A stretch of DNA of 50,827 bases from Clostridia bacterium (GCA_017517745.1 JAFWYJ010000033.1:1-50827); one strand, 5' to 3'; shown: positions 8,528 to 19,259, counted from the first letter of the stretch. A program made the numbers and translations. Notes: generated by a model from the letters alone, not told the origin.

Positions 8528-8560
8528 GTAGCGGTTGCTATCGAAGAGGCAAGCAAATAA
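8528..8560 (+). pseudogene. 3'-end remnant of the GGGtGRT-like gene, copy 3
   Basis: Eleven codons VAVAIEEASK-stop, starting 15 nt after the XRE stop codon. It is identical in protein to the last residues of copy 2 and near-identical to copy 1. It is followed by the terminator-like hairpin at 8667-8719, as copy 1 is followed by its own. Confidence 0.55.
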
Positions 8561-8666
8561 TCCTTGCGGCGTAAGGCTTTTTGAGCGTTCCGTAAGGGCG
8601 ACCGCCGCGCTCTGTGCGGTGTTTGGTCGTCCGCGGACGTGCAATGCACGCCCCTACAAACAAAAT

Positions 8667-8719
8667 AAAAAAATCGGACACATCATCGGGGATCTCCCTT
8701 TTGACGTGTCCGATCTTTT
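8667..8719. terminator. Bidirectional terminator between tail copy 3 and the MATE gene
   Basis: ATCGGACAC-A-TCA pairs with TGA-C-GTGTCCGAT (8673-8714). A-run on the left and CTTTTT on the right allow termination of both strands; the MATE gene ends at its right edge. Confidence 0.75.
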
Positions 8720-10074
8720 TATACAAAGCTTGGTTTTGGCGAAGAAAAGGATTTCATCGCGCTTCGGTAAACAAAAAGATAAATGATGATCGCCACGAGC
8801 GCGCTGACCGCGTAGCAAGCGAACAGCGTCGAAAGCGTGGGGTGCAGCGGCCACACGAGCCATCGCCACAGGCAACGGATCCCAAAGCCGCAGATCCCGC
8901 CGACCACCATGGTACTTTTTTGCCGCCGCAGGGCGCGCAGCGAGAAGGAAAAAACCTCCATGATGCTGGTCACGAAATAAGTCAGGCACAGCAGCGTCAT
9001 ACGGTCCTTTGCGATGGCGATCACGTTGGGATCGTCCGAAAGGATCCCCAACATGGGCTCACAGAACACAACAAAGCCCACTCCCAGGCAAAGGCTCACC
9101 GCGGTCACGTAGATCACGCCGATCCAAAAGATCTTTCGAATGCGGTCAATTTGCCCTGCACCGAAATTTTGGCTCACCATCACAGATGTCGCGCTCGCGA
9201 TCGCGGCACCGACGGTATAAATGATCGCATCAAATTGGCTCGAGATCGCGTTTGCCGTCATGGCTTCGGTGCTCATGGAATTGACCGCCGACGAAAGAAT
9301 GACGTTTGCCGCATAGAAAAACAAACTGCAAAGACAGGTGGGAATACCGACGCGAACGATCTCCGCAAGCTCCGCCTTTCCGATCCGCAAATATTTCACC
9401 CGCACGCGGCAGATCCCACGGGAGCGGAAGAGACGGATCAGAACCAGCGTCAGCGTAACGGCGGAAGAAAGCACCGTTGCGACCGCAACGCCCTCGACCG
9501 TCATGCGGCATACCGTCACGAAGAAAAGATTTGCAACGACGTTTAACACCCCCGAGATCATCTGATAGATCATCGGGCGCACGCTGTCCCCGGAAGCACT
9601 CAAAACGGCGGTCGCGAAGCTGTTCAGCATCAGAATCGGCATGCCGAGAAAATAGATCCGCAGATAAAGCGTCGCCATATCCAGCACGTCCGGCTGGCAA
9701 TTCATCAGCACCAAAAATTGCCTTGCAAAAATCAGAGCGACTGCCATCAGCAAAACGCCCGAAAACAAGCCGACTGCCAACGAGGTGCCGACAGCCCGCT
9801 TTGTTCCCTCTTCATCCCGTGCTCCGATTCTTTTGGAAATCAGCACGTTCGCGCCGGTGGCAAAGCCCATAAAAAGCGACACCAACAGCGAGATCAGCGA
9901 TCCGCACGCGCCGACCGCCGCAACTGCCGGCCCATCCGCAAAAAACGCGAGCACCGCCACGTCGGCGGCGTGAAAGAGAATCGTGACGGTGTTGGTAACG
10001 ATCATGGGAATCGAAAAGATCAAAAGCGATTTGAAAATCGATCCTTGTGTCAATGCATTTTGCTTCACGTTCAT
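8719..10074 (-). CDS. MATE family multidrug/toxin efflux transporter
   Basis: About 451 residues with twelve predicted membrane helices in the two-bundle MATE arrangement: IPMIVTNTVTILFHAADVAV at the N-terminus and AVGACGSLISLLVSLFMGFA in helix 2, with a similar half-repeat after about residue 225. Family members exchange Na+ or H+ for cationic drugs or metabolites. The start is ATG 10074 or the GTG two codons later (10068), which has better spacing to GAGG; longer in-frame starts lie within the promoter. It has its own promoter, and no regulator is adjacent apart from the distant XRE gene. The substrate cannot be inferred. Confidence 0.93.
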   Translation of the reverse strand: MNVKQNALTQGSIFKSLLIFSIPMIVTNTVTILFHAADVAVLAFFADGPAVAAVGACGSLISLLVSLFMGFATGANVLISKRIGARDEEGTKRAVGTSLAVGLFSGVLLMAVALIFARQFLVLMNCQPDVLDMATLYLRIYFLGMPILMLNSFATAVLSASGDSVRPMIYQMISGVLNVVANLFFVTVCRMTVEGVAVATVLSSAVTLTLVLIRLFRSRGICRVRVKYLRIGKAELAEIVRVGIPTCLCSLFFYAANVILSSAVNSMSTEAMTANAISSQFDAIIYTVGAAIASATSVMVSQNFGAGQIDRIRKIFWIGVIYVTAVSLCLGVGFVVFCEPMLGILSDDPNVIAIAKDRMTLLCLTYFVTSIMEVFSFSLRALRRQKSTMVVGGICGFGIRCLWRWLVWPLHPTLSTLFACYAVSALVAIIIYLFVYRSAMKSFSSPKPSFV

Positions 10075-10087
10075 CACCTCGCGCAAC

Positions 10088-10116
10088 ATTATATCACAAG
10101 CACTCCAAAAAATCAA
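10088..10116 (-). promoter_or_regulatory. Sigma-A promoter of the MATE gene
   Basis: Minus strand TTGATT, 17 bp, TATAAT, about 14 nt upstream of the start codon region. Confidence 0.75.
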
Positions 10117-10149
10117 GCACATCACAACATTTTTGACCGAGAAAAACGA

Positions 10150-10192
10150 CTGCAACAAAAGAAAAAGTAGGAGAGCCCAGCGGCTCTCCTAC
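10150..10192 (-). terminator. Terminator of the large two-gene surface-protein operon
   Basis: Perfect 11-bp stem GTAGGAGAGCC / GGCTCTCCTAC (10167-10192), followed on the minus strand by TTTTTCTTTTG. Confidence 0.85.
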
Positions 10193-10215
10193 AAAAGTTT
10201 TTGATTGTTTGGAGG

Positions 10216-13200
10216 TTACTCCTCATCCTTGGTGGTGGGCGGCGCATAGAAGAGTTCCTCGGCATCCTCCTCGGAAAGCGCCTCGCTCTCGTCTGCATCC
10301 TCGTAGACCTCGTTCTCGAGGGCTTCGTCCTCGAAGATTTCATCCTCGAAAATTTCTTCGCCGTCCTCAGGGGTTTCGACCTCAAGCAATGCCGCGTCGA
10401 CATCTTCAAGCGCAACGTATCCGTCCTCGTCGACAAAGACTTCTTCGCCTTCCTCATATTCGGTCTCGGCGTAGGTCTCGGTATCATAGGACTCGGTTTC
10501 AAACGCCTGCTCGGCATCGATTTCTTCATCCTCGGTCAGCTCGTCATCATATTGCCAGCGGGCATTTTCCTCACTCCACTCGGATTCTTCCTCGTTGAGA
10601 TTTTCGGTCTCCTCGTCGCCATATTCCCACGTGGCAGCATTCTCGTCGACCTCGGAATCGGAATCCTCTTCGAGAGCAACGTCCTCATTCTTGGCAAAAA
10701 TGTCGAATGCATCCTCAGCGGGCAACGAGTAGCGCGGATTTGCCGCAGGCTCGATGAAATCGTCCTCATAAGAGGCCTCGTTCACCGCGGCAAAGACTTT
10801 CGCCGCCTCGTCTCCGTAGGCTTCTTCCTCAGACGCCCGATCAGCCTCGTAATCGTCCTCATAAGCCTCCTCGGCATAGGCTTCCTCGTCAGCATCCTCA
10901 ACCTGCGCCACAACGGGAATCTCCACGTCCTCGGCAGGCGTCGTCTGCTCCTCGATGGTCGCTCTTCTCTTTTGGCGGTAAACCACCTCGGAGGAAAGGA
11001 GCAGATAGATCAGAATGATCTGGAAGATCACGACCAATGCACCCAGAATTGCCAAAATCGTCACACCGTTGCTCGGCAGGAAGCGGATGGTGAGCATCAC
11101 GGTGGGAAGGATCGCGCTATAGCGGCGCACGTTCTTGGCATATTTCGCGCGGCGCACCAAAAGCAGGATCACACCGACCAGCTGACAAGCAAGAATCAGT
11201 CCAAACGCGATGATGAAGCCGGTCAGGTTCATCGTGGGATCGCCCAAAAGGACGAAATCTCCGGTGTGTGTCGCATAGAAGATCAAGCAATTTCCATCCT
11301 TCACGGTGTCGAGAACTTCGATCTCACCCGTCTTTTCGTTGTAGAAGGCAACCTGCAATCCCGAGATGTTCCTCAGATTCTCGGGCAACAGCAACCGAAT
11401 CTCAAACGAACCGTTCGGGGTGAGCGTCACGTTTGCGGCATCGGTCAAACGCATCTGATATGCCGCCATCACGTCAAGAGACTTCAACGCCTCGGCAACC
11501 TGCGCCTGTGTCATCGCGGTTCCGCCGTAAACAAACTTTCCGGTTTGAATTGCCGTATTCACCGCGTTCATCACGTCATCGATGTTCATCAGGCGATCCT
11601 GCGATAGTACGGTTCCCTGATCGAGTCCGTCCTTTGCGATCAACTCCATGTCGCCGCAGATCAGATTCGTTACGGGAACTGCCTTCATTTGCAGCATTCC
11701 GCTCTCGTAGGCAACCAGCACAGCGTCAATCGCAGTCGCGCTCTTGATGGTTTGCACGGCAACCTCGCAAATATTGTTGATCAAATTCACGTTATTGTTG
11801 CTGAATTCTCCGCTTGCGATCAATTTTGCCTGCAAAGCCTTCAGCTCGGCGATCTTGGCATCCTGCACTCTTGCAAATTCAATTCCCGCAAGCACGCGTG
11901 CATAGATCGCTTCAAGCTCGCTGTAGAAGGTGGGAGAAGGACTGACCAGCGAATCCGCATCCTTGATGGCTTGTTCGATCAGGATTCTGACCATCTCTCC
12001 GTCATCATCCCGGATCAACTGCAAAAGCGCGTTTTTCTTGGCATCAAGCGTGCTGTCGGAGTAGGTTTCCTTTTCAAATCGGTTCGAAACGCCGTGTGCA
12101 TGCTCATTTTCTGCCGCTTTCACACGAACGTAAACGTGGTAAAACGTACCCGGCTTCAGGTTGACAAACATGACGCCGATCACATTTCCCTCTTTATCTT
12201 TGGCAAGAACGAAATGACGTTCGTCAAGATTCTGCACGTTCCACCAGGTCAGATCCGTACCGTCGCCGTTCTCGGAGCAAGCAAACTCGAAACGGTCCAG
12301 CTGATTGAGGTCGGTCATTGTGATCACCATTTTGGTGTCATCCTGCTGATAAACGCTGCCAATCTCCGCGCTGGGCTTGTTTGCCTCAGGCATTGCAGGT
12401 CTCGGATTGACGGTCAAAGAATACCAATCGCTGTCCGCCGAGATCTCCGGCACACCGCAGGTGAGAATTTGAATCGTTTTGCCATAGAAGGTTTCGGGAA
12501 TTTTGAAGACGTCCTGCGCGTTGCCGCCGTTCACCGAGACCTTGCCGTTACGAACCACCAGAGTCAACGGCTCTTCTCCTTCACAGACGATCTGATAGCG
12601 TCCGTCGGGAATCGTGGAAAAATCGGCGGTGATGACTTCCTTGAGATAATCGACCTCAAAGGCGGGAACCGTAATCATGGGAAGCACGATACCCGTCAAA
12701 AGCGTATCCTGTGCGCCCAATTGGAATCTCCAAGTGAAGGACGTTTGATGCTCGATTGCGGTACCGCACCATTGAACCAGCTTGTGGTTGTTGAGCGCCG
12801 TCACGGTGACGGTAATCCATTCGTTATAATCATATCTGCCGTTTCCGTCCTCATCCGAGATGACAAATTCGGCATTTTCAAGGTCGACGTCAACCTCGAC
12901 CAGATAGGAGTTGACGCTCCACTCGGCAACCAGCGTCGTGTCGCCGTCGATCTTCCACTGTGTGATCTCGCTCTTCGCGCTCAACGTGCCGTCACCGTTT
13001 TCCGTGACGGTGATGAAGAAGGTTTTTCCGTCCGCGTCGGTCAGATAATATCCCACGAAGGTGTGTCCGATCCGCATGGGCAGTTTGAAATCATCGGGAA
13101 GAATCAGTGCCGCGTCAAACGTCACGCCCAAACTCGCGGTGTGATCGGTGCTGTCGGCTCCGTTGCCGTCCAATGTGACGGTGAAGGTCTTCGGTGTCCA

Positions 13201-14704
13201 TGTTGCGACCAGATTGATCGTGTCGACAAAGGTCATTGCGGGGATGACGGTGGTTCCCGCATCCGGGGTGGGTGTCAGCACTGTTCCGTCGGGCAATTCC
13301 CATCCGACAAACTCATATCCTGTTCTCTCGGGATTGGGGAGAGTCACGCCAGTTTCGTAATTATAGGCGTTCTCCAGCATCTCCGTGGGAAGATCGCTGT
13401 GATTGTAGTCCAGCACAACGTCATAGGTATTGGGCGTCCAGGTTGCCTCAATCACGATCTTCTCGTCGGTGTTGCCGTCGGCAAGGCAAAACTCATGCTT
13501 CTCCAGCGTCAGATTCTCGACTGTCGCATGGGAATCGGGATTGTTCCGCAAGGAGCCGGTCACGTCGATCTTTTCGCCGTTTTGCATAATGTAAACCTTG
13601 AAGCCGGCAAAGGTGTAGCCGACTCTCTCGGGCTTAAGCTCCTTCAACGAGTGTACTTCGTTATAGCAATGCGACGTGGGATACCGATCATCTGCCTCAA
13701 AGCCTTCGTAAGACACCTCATAGGTGATCGGGGTATAATAACGAACAACCAGGTTTGCCGCTTCGTTTCCCGAAACGTTGGGAAGCAACGTATAATAGGG
13801 GGTGGGATCTTCATAATCCGCGAAGGGATAATAGCCGACGTACATCTTGTAGCCGCCGCTGTCAAGAGCAGCGTTCCGATCGGCATCGATCTTGTTGCCA
13901 CCCAAGCCGGTAACGTCTTCGGTTCCGGTTTTCTCCTTCCATACGGTGGTGGTTTCCAAGTCGGGATTGTGGAAGTAATTGACCGGATCTTCCGTTCCGT
14001 ATTCGCGGTCATAGCGGGTTACGGTCTGATCCAAGCCTTCCCAACGCGGGTAAGCATACAACGTATTGCCCACTTTGGGGAAAATGTTGGTGGGAAACAC
14101 CACTTTGCCTGTGTCAATTCCATTGCCAAGCTGAGCCACCATGTTTCCGTTCATGTCCGTGATATCCCATCCGCAGAACTTATAGAAAGGAAGCGTGGGG
14201 TTGGGAAGAAAGATCTCTTCCTTGGATCCGTATTCGTACGTCATCTCGCCAAACGCGCTATCATAGTCCGCGCCCGGCGTAGCGGCAAGCTCCACAACCG
14301 TATAGGTTTTCGGCGTGCAGTTCACGTAACAGTGCATATCCTCGATCATTGCAAGCTTATACGTACGAACGTCACCCTCAATTGCGAAAGGCGGCAAGCC
14401 GCTATCCGTCCCCTGATCCGTCGAAAGCGAAACTTGATAGCCCCCTTCCGGCTCGACCTTCACATAAAGCTTGCCGAACGGATAGTTGATATGATATTCT
14501 CTCGTGTTGCCCTCACTTGAAATACTCGGAACATCCTTGTCGTCAAGCAACACCGTGACGTTGCAACGCTCCGCGTCATAGTCGATCTTCAGCACGTAAT
14601 AATCCGAGGGAGCAGCCTGAATGACGGTGCCAAGCATTGCAACCAAGGTCAGCCAGCACGAGCAACACCGTGATTGCAAGCTTACAATATATTTTTTTCA
14701 TCAT
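10216..14704 (-). CDS. Giant InlB-repeat membrane protein with acidic tail; frameshift in signal peptide
   Basis: A roughly 1,490-residue surface protein. It carries several Listeria-Bacteroides/InlB B-type repeats between about residues 80 and 620 (blocks ending FVGWELPDG, VATWTPKTFTV, VAEWSVNSY), then an Ig-like and helical region. Two hydrophobic segments follow near 1140-1165 and 1190-1220, and a cytoplasmic tail of about 260 residues is very rich in Glu/Asp. The proper start is ATG 14704 behind AAGGAGG (14714-14720), giving MMKKIYCKLAITVLLVL; the main frame lies +1 from this, and dropping one base at 14653/14654 restores a perfect signal peptide. The uninterrupted frame alone begins at a TTG (14679) with no ribosome-binding site. 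The start abuts the stop of the upstream acidic protein gene, so they form an operon. Confidence 0.85.
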
Positions 14705-14718
14705 AAATTCGATCCTCC

Positions 14719-17421
14719 TTACAGCACCATCACGGTATCCCCATCCGCACCACCGATGGCTTTGATGGCGTCAAGGGTAAAATGATTTGCCTCTACGGTA
14801 AATGCCTTGGAAAGCGTTCCGCTTGCATAGATCTTGAGTACGGTCGCCGACGAAATCACCAAATCGTGAGATTTGAGCGTTTCCAGATTGATGAGCGCGC
14901 CCGACGGGAACAGCGATTCCAGAGAACAAATGTCAACCACGGCAACCGAGGGATTGAGATTGACCGCAGGCTTGTCCGCCTTTGCGATCGGCGTTTCCAC
15001 GATCTCCTCTTCCTCGGGCTCGGCGTAGGTTTCTTCTTCCGGGACAGCATAGAACAGCTCGTCATCGGCAACGTCAGCCTCGCCGTAATCCTCCTCGGCA
15101 CGCTCTTCCAAAGTCTCTCCATCCTCCTCGGAAGCCTCTTCTTGGAAGGTTTCCTCATTCTCCTCCCAATCCAATGCATCCTCGGACTCTTCCAAATCGT
15201 CCTCTGCCGTTTCCTCGGTCTCCTCGGCAGCATCCTCAAAAAATCGCTCTTCCTCGAGTGCCTCCGCATCCTCCGTATTGTCCTCGGCAATCATGTCATC
15301 AAAAATCTCGGGCAGATTCCAACGCTCTTCCGCATCGGTTGGCTTTGCAACCTCTTCCGCCACAACGTCCGCATCCACGATCGGCAACTCTTGGGCATCG
15401 GTTGCCGCAACAGGCTCGGCGATCGCCTCGATCGGCTCGGTGGTCGTGATGACCTGCTCGTAGGTCGGCTCCGCATCCTTGTAGTAGCGCTCGGTATATC
15501 TCACCTCGGTCACCTTGACGGTCTCTCTCGTGACCGTGGCTTGCGACGTCGGTGCGGGAGCAGGCTCTGCGGCAACGGGCTCAGGCTCTGCGGCAGGCGT
15601 CTGCTCGATCGGTTCGGGCTCTGCAACGGGCGTTTCCTCGATCTCGGGTTCCGGCTCGGGCTCGGGCATCCGCTCGTTGTCAAACTCCCAAGAGAAGTTT
15701 GCATTGGCGGGAATAACGCTCTCATCCTCGTTGGGAACAACGGGAACGTGATCGGGATCCAGCTCAAAGGTGGTGGCGGGCTTTTCCTGGCGAATATATT
15801 CCTTGATCAGCTTGCGCTCAACCAGATTCTCGGTCGAATCGAAGGGATATTGCTCCTCGTAGTTGACGTGTTCGATGTCGATCGGCGCCAGTCCATGCTC
15901 TTCACTCACGCGCTGTACCAGCTCCATCGCCCACTTGAACTTGCGAGGCGTGCGAATCTTATATTGGAACGGCGTATCGGCATATTTCTTTTTGTTTCCG
16001 ACGTCGCGTCCGCGGTACACGGTTCCCTCCAACGATGCGGGATCAATGGCAAGATAAAGCTCCAGGATCTTGGTTTTGACGTTGATCTTGGCGATCTGCT
16101 CGCGTCCGTTGTGGAAGCTGTCTGCCGTCCAACTGACGCGGCTCTTGGTGCCCTTGTAGGAAAGAAGCGCGTTTTTCAAATCGCTGTAATATTGCTTGAT
16201 GTTGGGACGCGCCTGAATCAATTTGGCTTCAAAGCTCTTACGGTAACGCGCGACGATATAGCATCCGGTCGTCTCATCGAAGCCGATGATGCGCTCGTTT
16301 CCGGTGAAGTGCTCACCCTCGGTGTCATTTTCCTCGTCATCGACGTCATCATCATCTGCGGAACGGCCGTTTTCGCTTACGTCCTCGTCATCCTCATCCT
16401 CGTCGTCATCGTCATAAGGCGCCTCTTCGTCATTTGCGAACGTGGGAACGCTGTCCTCCTTTTCGGCTTCCTTCCGAGCCTCTTTTTCTTTGTTTTCCTG
16501 CTCGTGACGTCCGCGGATCTCATATTCCAAAAGATCCACCAGCTTTTCCAGAACAGCATCGTTGGTCGAGGATGTTGTCGGCTGGGGTGCCGGGGTTTCG
16601 GTATATACCTCCTTGACGGTTTCGGTCACGGTCTTTTCCACGACCTTATAGGGCTGGGAACCGTCGGCAAGCGCAGGCTCCTCGCAGACCGTGGTTACGG
16701 TTGTCGTTTGGGAAGCGGGGGCAACGGGAACGATCTCGACGGGTTCCCCCTCGGAGGGTTCGGATTCAACCGCATCTTCGGATTCGGCATCGGTCATCGT
16801 CTCCTCTTCCTCAATGATCTCTTCTTCGTCGATCTCCTCTGCATCGAGGTCATCATAAATCGACTCGGAGTCCTCGGCAAACATCGCAAAGGGTTCTTCT
16901 TCCTCTTGCGCGGAATCTGTCTCCTCTGCGTATGCCTCTTGTCTCTGCTCCTCGCCGTCGCCGTTCCAATAATCCTCCTCGGAAACCTCGACCGTTTCCT
17001 CTTCGGGCGTCTTCACCTCTTCGGGCGCGCTTTCGGACATTTGATCGCGCAGCGTTGCAGAGGATGCAAAATCATATCCATTCGAACGGAAGATCAGCAA
17101 CAGCACAACGAAAACCACCGCTGCCAGAGCCGCGAGTGCGGCAAGCACGGTCAGAGCGATGTAGGATGCCTGCGGAATTGCACCGAGCAGAAGCACGGCG
17201 GAAATACCGTAATCACGGTAAATGGAGGAAATATCTTCCCCCTCATCCTTTTTGTGTTGCTTCATTTTTTGCGAGCGTGCACGCAACATTTTGCTGACCA
17301 AAATGCAAATGCCGGCAATCTCGGCGCCCAAAACACAAGCAAGCACCGCGATGGCAACCAGAAATCCGTTTCCGGTGAATGCCGCGCTCAAGTTCGAAGA
17401 AATAAATAATGAAAAATGCAA
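14719..17421 (-). CDS. Large acidic membrane protein with C-terminal ribosomal-L15-like domain
   Basis: A 900-residue protein. Two membrane helices lie near residues 16-44 and 75-105, followed by a long Glu/Asp-rich region. A folded domain of about 150 residues lies near the middle (ARYRKSFEAKLIQARPNIKQ ... LYLAIDPASLEGT), a domain type I recall from other Clostridia and Mollicutes but cannot name. Then comes a Pro/Glu repeat (PEPEPEPE) and a second acidic stretch. The last 80 residues (SLESLFPSGALINLETLKSH ... VLKIYASGTLSKAFTVEANH...) resemble the C-terminal half of ribosomal protein L15, an odd fusion. TTG 17421 is preceded by GGAGG at 7 nt; TTG 17463 is an unsupported alternative. First gene of an operon with the InlB-repeat protein. 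Function unknown. Confidence 0.82.
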   Translation of the reverse strand: MHFSLFISSNLSAAFTGNGFLVAIAVLACVLGAEIAGICILVSKMLRARSQKMKQHKKDEGEDISSIYRDYGISAVLLLGAIPQASYIALTVLAALAALAAVVFVVLLLIFRSNGYDFASSATLRDQMSESAPEEVKTPEEETVEVSEEDYWNGDGEEQRQEAYAEETDSAQEEEEPFAMFAEDSESIYDDLDAEEIDEEEIIEEEETMTDAESEDAVESEPSEGEPVEIVPVAPASQTTTVTTVCEEPALADGSQPYKVVEKTVTETVKEVYTETPAPQPTTSSTNDAVLEKLVDLLEYEIRGRHEQENKEKEARKEAEKEDSVPTFANDEEAPYDDDDEDEDDEDVSENGRSADDDDVDDEENDTEGEHFTGNERIIGFDETTGCYIVARYRKSFEAKLIQARPNIKQYYSDLKNALLSYKGTKSRVSWTADSFHNGREQIAKINVKTKILELYLAIDPASLEGTVYRGRDVGNKKKYADTPFQYKIRTPRKFKWAMELVQRVSEEHGLAPIDIEHVNYEEQYPFDSTENLVERKLIKEYIRQEKPATTFELDPDHVPVVPNEDESVIPANANFSWEFDNERMPEPEPEPEIEETPVAEPEPIEQTPAAEPEPVAAEPAPAPTSQATVTRETVKVTEVRYTERYYKDAEPTYEQVITTTEPIEAIAEPVAATDAQELPIVDADVVAEEVAKPTDAEERWNLPEIFDDMIAEDNTEDAEALEEERFFEDAAEETEETAEDDLEESEDALDWEENEETFQEEASEEDGETLEERAEEDYGEADVADDELFYAVPEEETYAEPEEEEIVETPIAKADKPAVNLNPSVAVVDICSLESLFPSGALINLETLKSHDLVISSATVLKIYASGTLSKAFTVEANHFTLDAIKAIGGADGDTVMVL

Positions 17422-17506
17422 GGCTTTGCCCTCCGTTCCACCGATTTTTCCATCTGCAATCAAGCCAAATGCAGACTTTTTTCTGAAAATTCGGTTATAT
17501 AGTAAT

Positions 17507-17535
17507 ATTGTACCACATTTTTTTCATATAATCAA
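17507..17535 (-). promoter_or_regulatory. Sigma-A promoter of the acidic-protein operon
   Basis: Minus strand TTGATT, 17 bp, TACAAT. The 17422-17768 gap otherwise holds only the glpK terminator and AT-rich DNA. Confidence 0.75.
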
Positions 17536-17691
17536 TAAGTATTTCATATTTTTTTTGATTTTATTCCGACTTTTTTATGGAAAATACCGCAAAAAACAAA
17601 GAAAATCGGTCATGCTCGGCAGAAAGCGAGCGCACCGAAAAGACACGCCTGCGGCACTCTGTTTTCACTCTCTTTTACAAGATCGGCGGCA

Positions 17692-17741
17692 CAAAGAAAA
17701 AACCGATTTTCCCATGCCGACACGCGTGAAAAAATCGGTTT
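17692..17741 (-). terminator. Terminator of the DAG kinase-glpK operon
   Basis: Minus strand AAACCGATTTT ... AAAATCGGTTT stem (arms 17700-17710 and 17731-17741), followed by TTTTCTTTG, about 30 nt past the glpK stop. Confidence 0.75.
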
Positions 17742-17768
17742 GACGATCTGTTTTTCTACCTATTTTTC

Positions 17769-19259
17769 TTACTTCGCCCACGCCAGCGTGCGCTCGACCG
17801 CGCGGCTCCAGCCGCAAAGCAACCGCTCGCGCGTCTCCTCCGACATCTGTGCCTCAAACACGCGGTCGATGCTGTGCGCGCGATTCAACTCCTCGACCGT
17901 CCCGTAAAGTGCCACACCCAGCCCCGCCAGACTTGCGGCACCCCATGCGGTGGTTTCCACGCAGGACGGGCGGATCAGGCGCGTACCCAAAACGTCTGCC
18001 TGAAACTGCATCAAAAAGTTGTTCGCGGAGGCTCCACCGTCCACGCGAAGCGCGGAAAGCGGCATTCCGGTCTCACGCTGCATGGCAGTCAGCACGTCAG
18101 CGGTCTGATACGCCATGCTCTCAAGCGCGGCGCGCACAATATGATTGCGATTGGTGGCACGTGTGAGGCCCTGGATCCCGCCACGCGCATACGCGTCCCA
18201 ATAAGGCGCTCCGAGTCCGACAAAGGCAGGCACGAGATATACCCCCGCACTGTCGGAAACGGAGAGTGCCATTTTTTCGGTGTCTGCGGCATTTTGGATC
18301 AATCCCAAGCCGTCCCTGAGCCATTGCACCACCGCTCCGCAGACGAAAACAGAGCCCTCCAGAACGTAGCTGACCTCGCGTCCGATCTGCCATCCGACGC
18401 TGGAAAGCAAGCCTTGATTGGGCAGAATCGCCGTGTTTCCGGTATTCATCAAAAGAAATCCGCCCGTACCGTAGGTGTTTTTCGCATCTCCCGCCGCAAA
18501 ACAACACTGACCGAAGAGTGCCGCCTGCTGGTCGCCCGCGACACCCGCGATCGGGATCTCTCCGCCAAACAAACGCTTGTCGGTGTAGCCGAACAAGCCC
18601 GATGACGGAAGCACCGTCGGCAACATACGTGCCGGAATATCAAACAAGCGCAAAAGCTCCTCGTCCCACTCCATCGTGTGAATGTTGAACAGCATGGTGC
18701 GCGAAGCGTTTGACGGATCGGTGGCATGAACCCGACCGCCCGTGAGGCGATAGATCAGCCACGAATCAATCGTTCCAAACAACAGCTCGCCTCTTTCCGC
18801 GCGTGCTCTTGCCCCCTCAACGTGATCGAGAATCCACTTGAGCTTGGTCGCGGAAAAATAGGGATCCGGCAAAAGCCCCGTGCGCTCACGGATCTCCTTC
18901 TCTACCCCCTCCCGCTTGAGACGCTCACACGCCTCGGCGGTTCGTCTGCACTGCCAGACAATGGCGTTGCAGATCGGATTTCCACTCTCCTTGTCCCAAA
19001 CCACCACCGTCTCACGCTGATTGGTGATGCCAATCGCGGCAATATCCGCCGCGGTCGCGCCGATGGCAAGCATTGCCTCCACGGCAACACCCATCTGAGA
19101 CGCCCAGATCTCGGTGGCATCGTGCTCCACCCAACCGTCATGCGGAAAGATCTGCGCAAATTCTCTTTGTACCTTGGAGCAAATCTGCCCCTGTCGGTCA
19201 AATATGATGCAACGGGAGCTTGTGGTACCTTGATCAAAAGCGAGCAAATATTTTGCCAT
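17769..19259 (-). CDS. glpK: Glycerol kinase
   Basis: A 496-residue FGGY-family kinase that converts glycerol and ATP to glycerol 3-phosphate in the cytoplasm. The N-terminal phosphate loop [15 protein letters not shown], the FGGY-type nucleotide motif [10 protein letters not shown] and the C-terminal signature [15 protein letters not shown] are all present, and length is normal. ATG 19259 follows GGAGG; two in-frame ATGs upstream have worse spacing. It is last in a three-gene set behind a DAG-kinase-family gene and an unknown gene, which suggests a supply line for glycerolipid synthesis rather than glycerol catabolism. No glpF, glpD or glpP is nearby. Confidence 0.96.
   Translation of the reverse strand: MAKYLLAFDQGTTSSRCIIFDRQGQICSKVQREFAQIFPHDGWVEHDATEIWASQMGVAVEAMLAIGATAADIAAIGITNQRETVVVWDKESGNPICNAIVWQCRRTAEACERLKREGVEKEIRERTGLLPDPYFSATKLKWILDHVEGARARAERGELLFGTIDSWLIYRLTGGRVHATDPSNASRTMLFNIHTMEWDEELLRLFDIPARMLPTVLPSSGLFGYTDKRLFGGEIPIAGVAGDQQAALFGQCCFAAGDAKNTYGTGGFLLMNTGNTAILPNQGLLSSVGWQIGREVSYVLEGSVFVCGAVVQWLRDGLGLIQNAADTEKMALSVSDSAGVYLVPAFVGLGAPYWDAYARGGIQGLTRATNRNHIVRAALESMAYQTADVLTAMQRETGMPLSALRVDGGASANNFLMQFQADVLGTRLIRPSCVETTAWGAASLAGLGVALYGTVEELNRAHSIDRVFEAQMSEETRERLLCGWSRAVERTLAWAK

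Noticed and set aside
11689-14520. Long open frame on the plus strand opposite the InlB-repeat gene
   Set aside because: It lies opposite a gene with clear repeats and membrane domains, gives no recognisable domains, and results from the codon bias of the real gene.
14782-17409. Long plus-strand frame opposite the acidic L15-like protein
   Set aside because: A product of Glu/Asp-rich codons on the other strand (Leu/Gly/Phe-rich translation); no ribosome-binding site.
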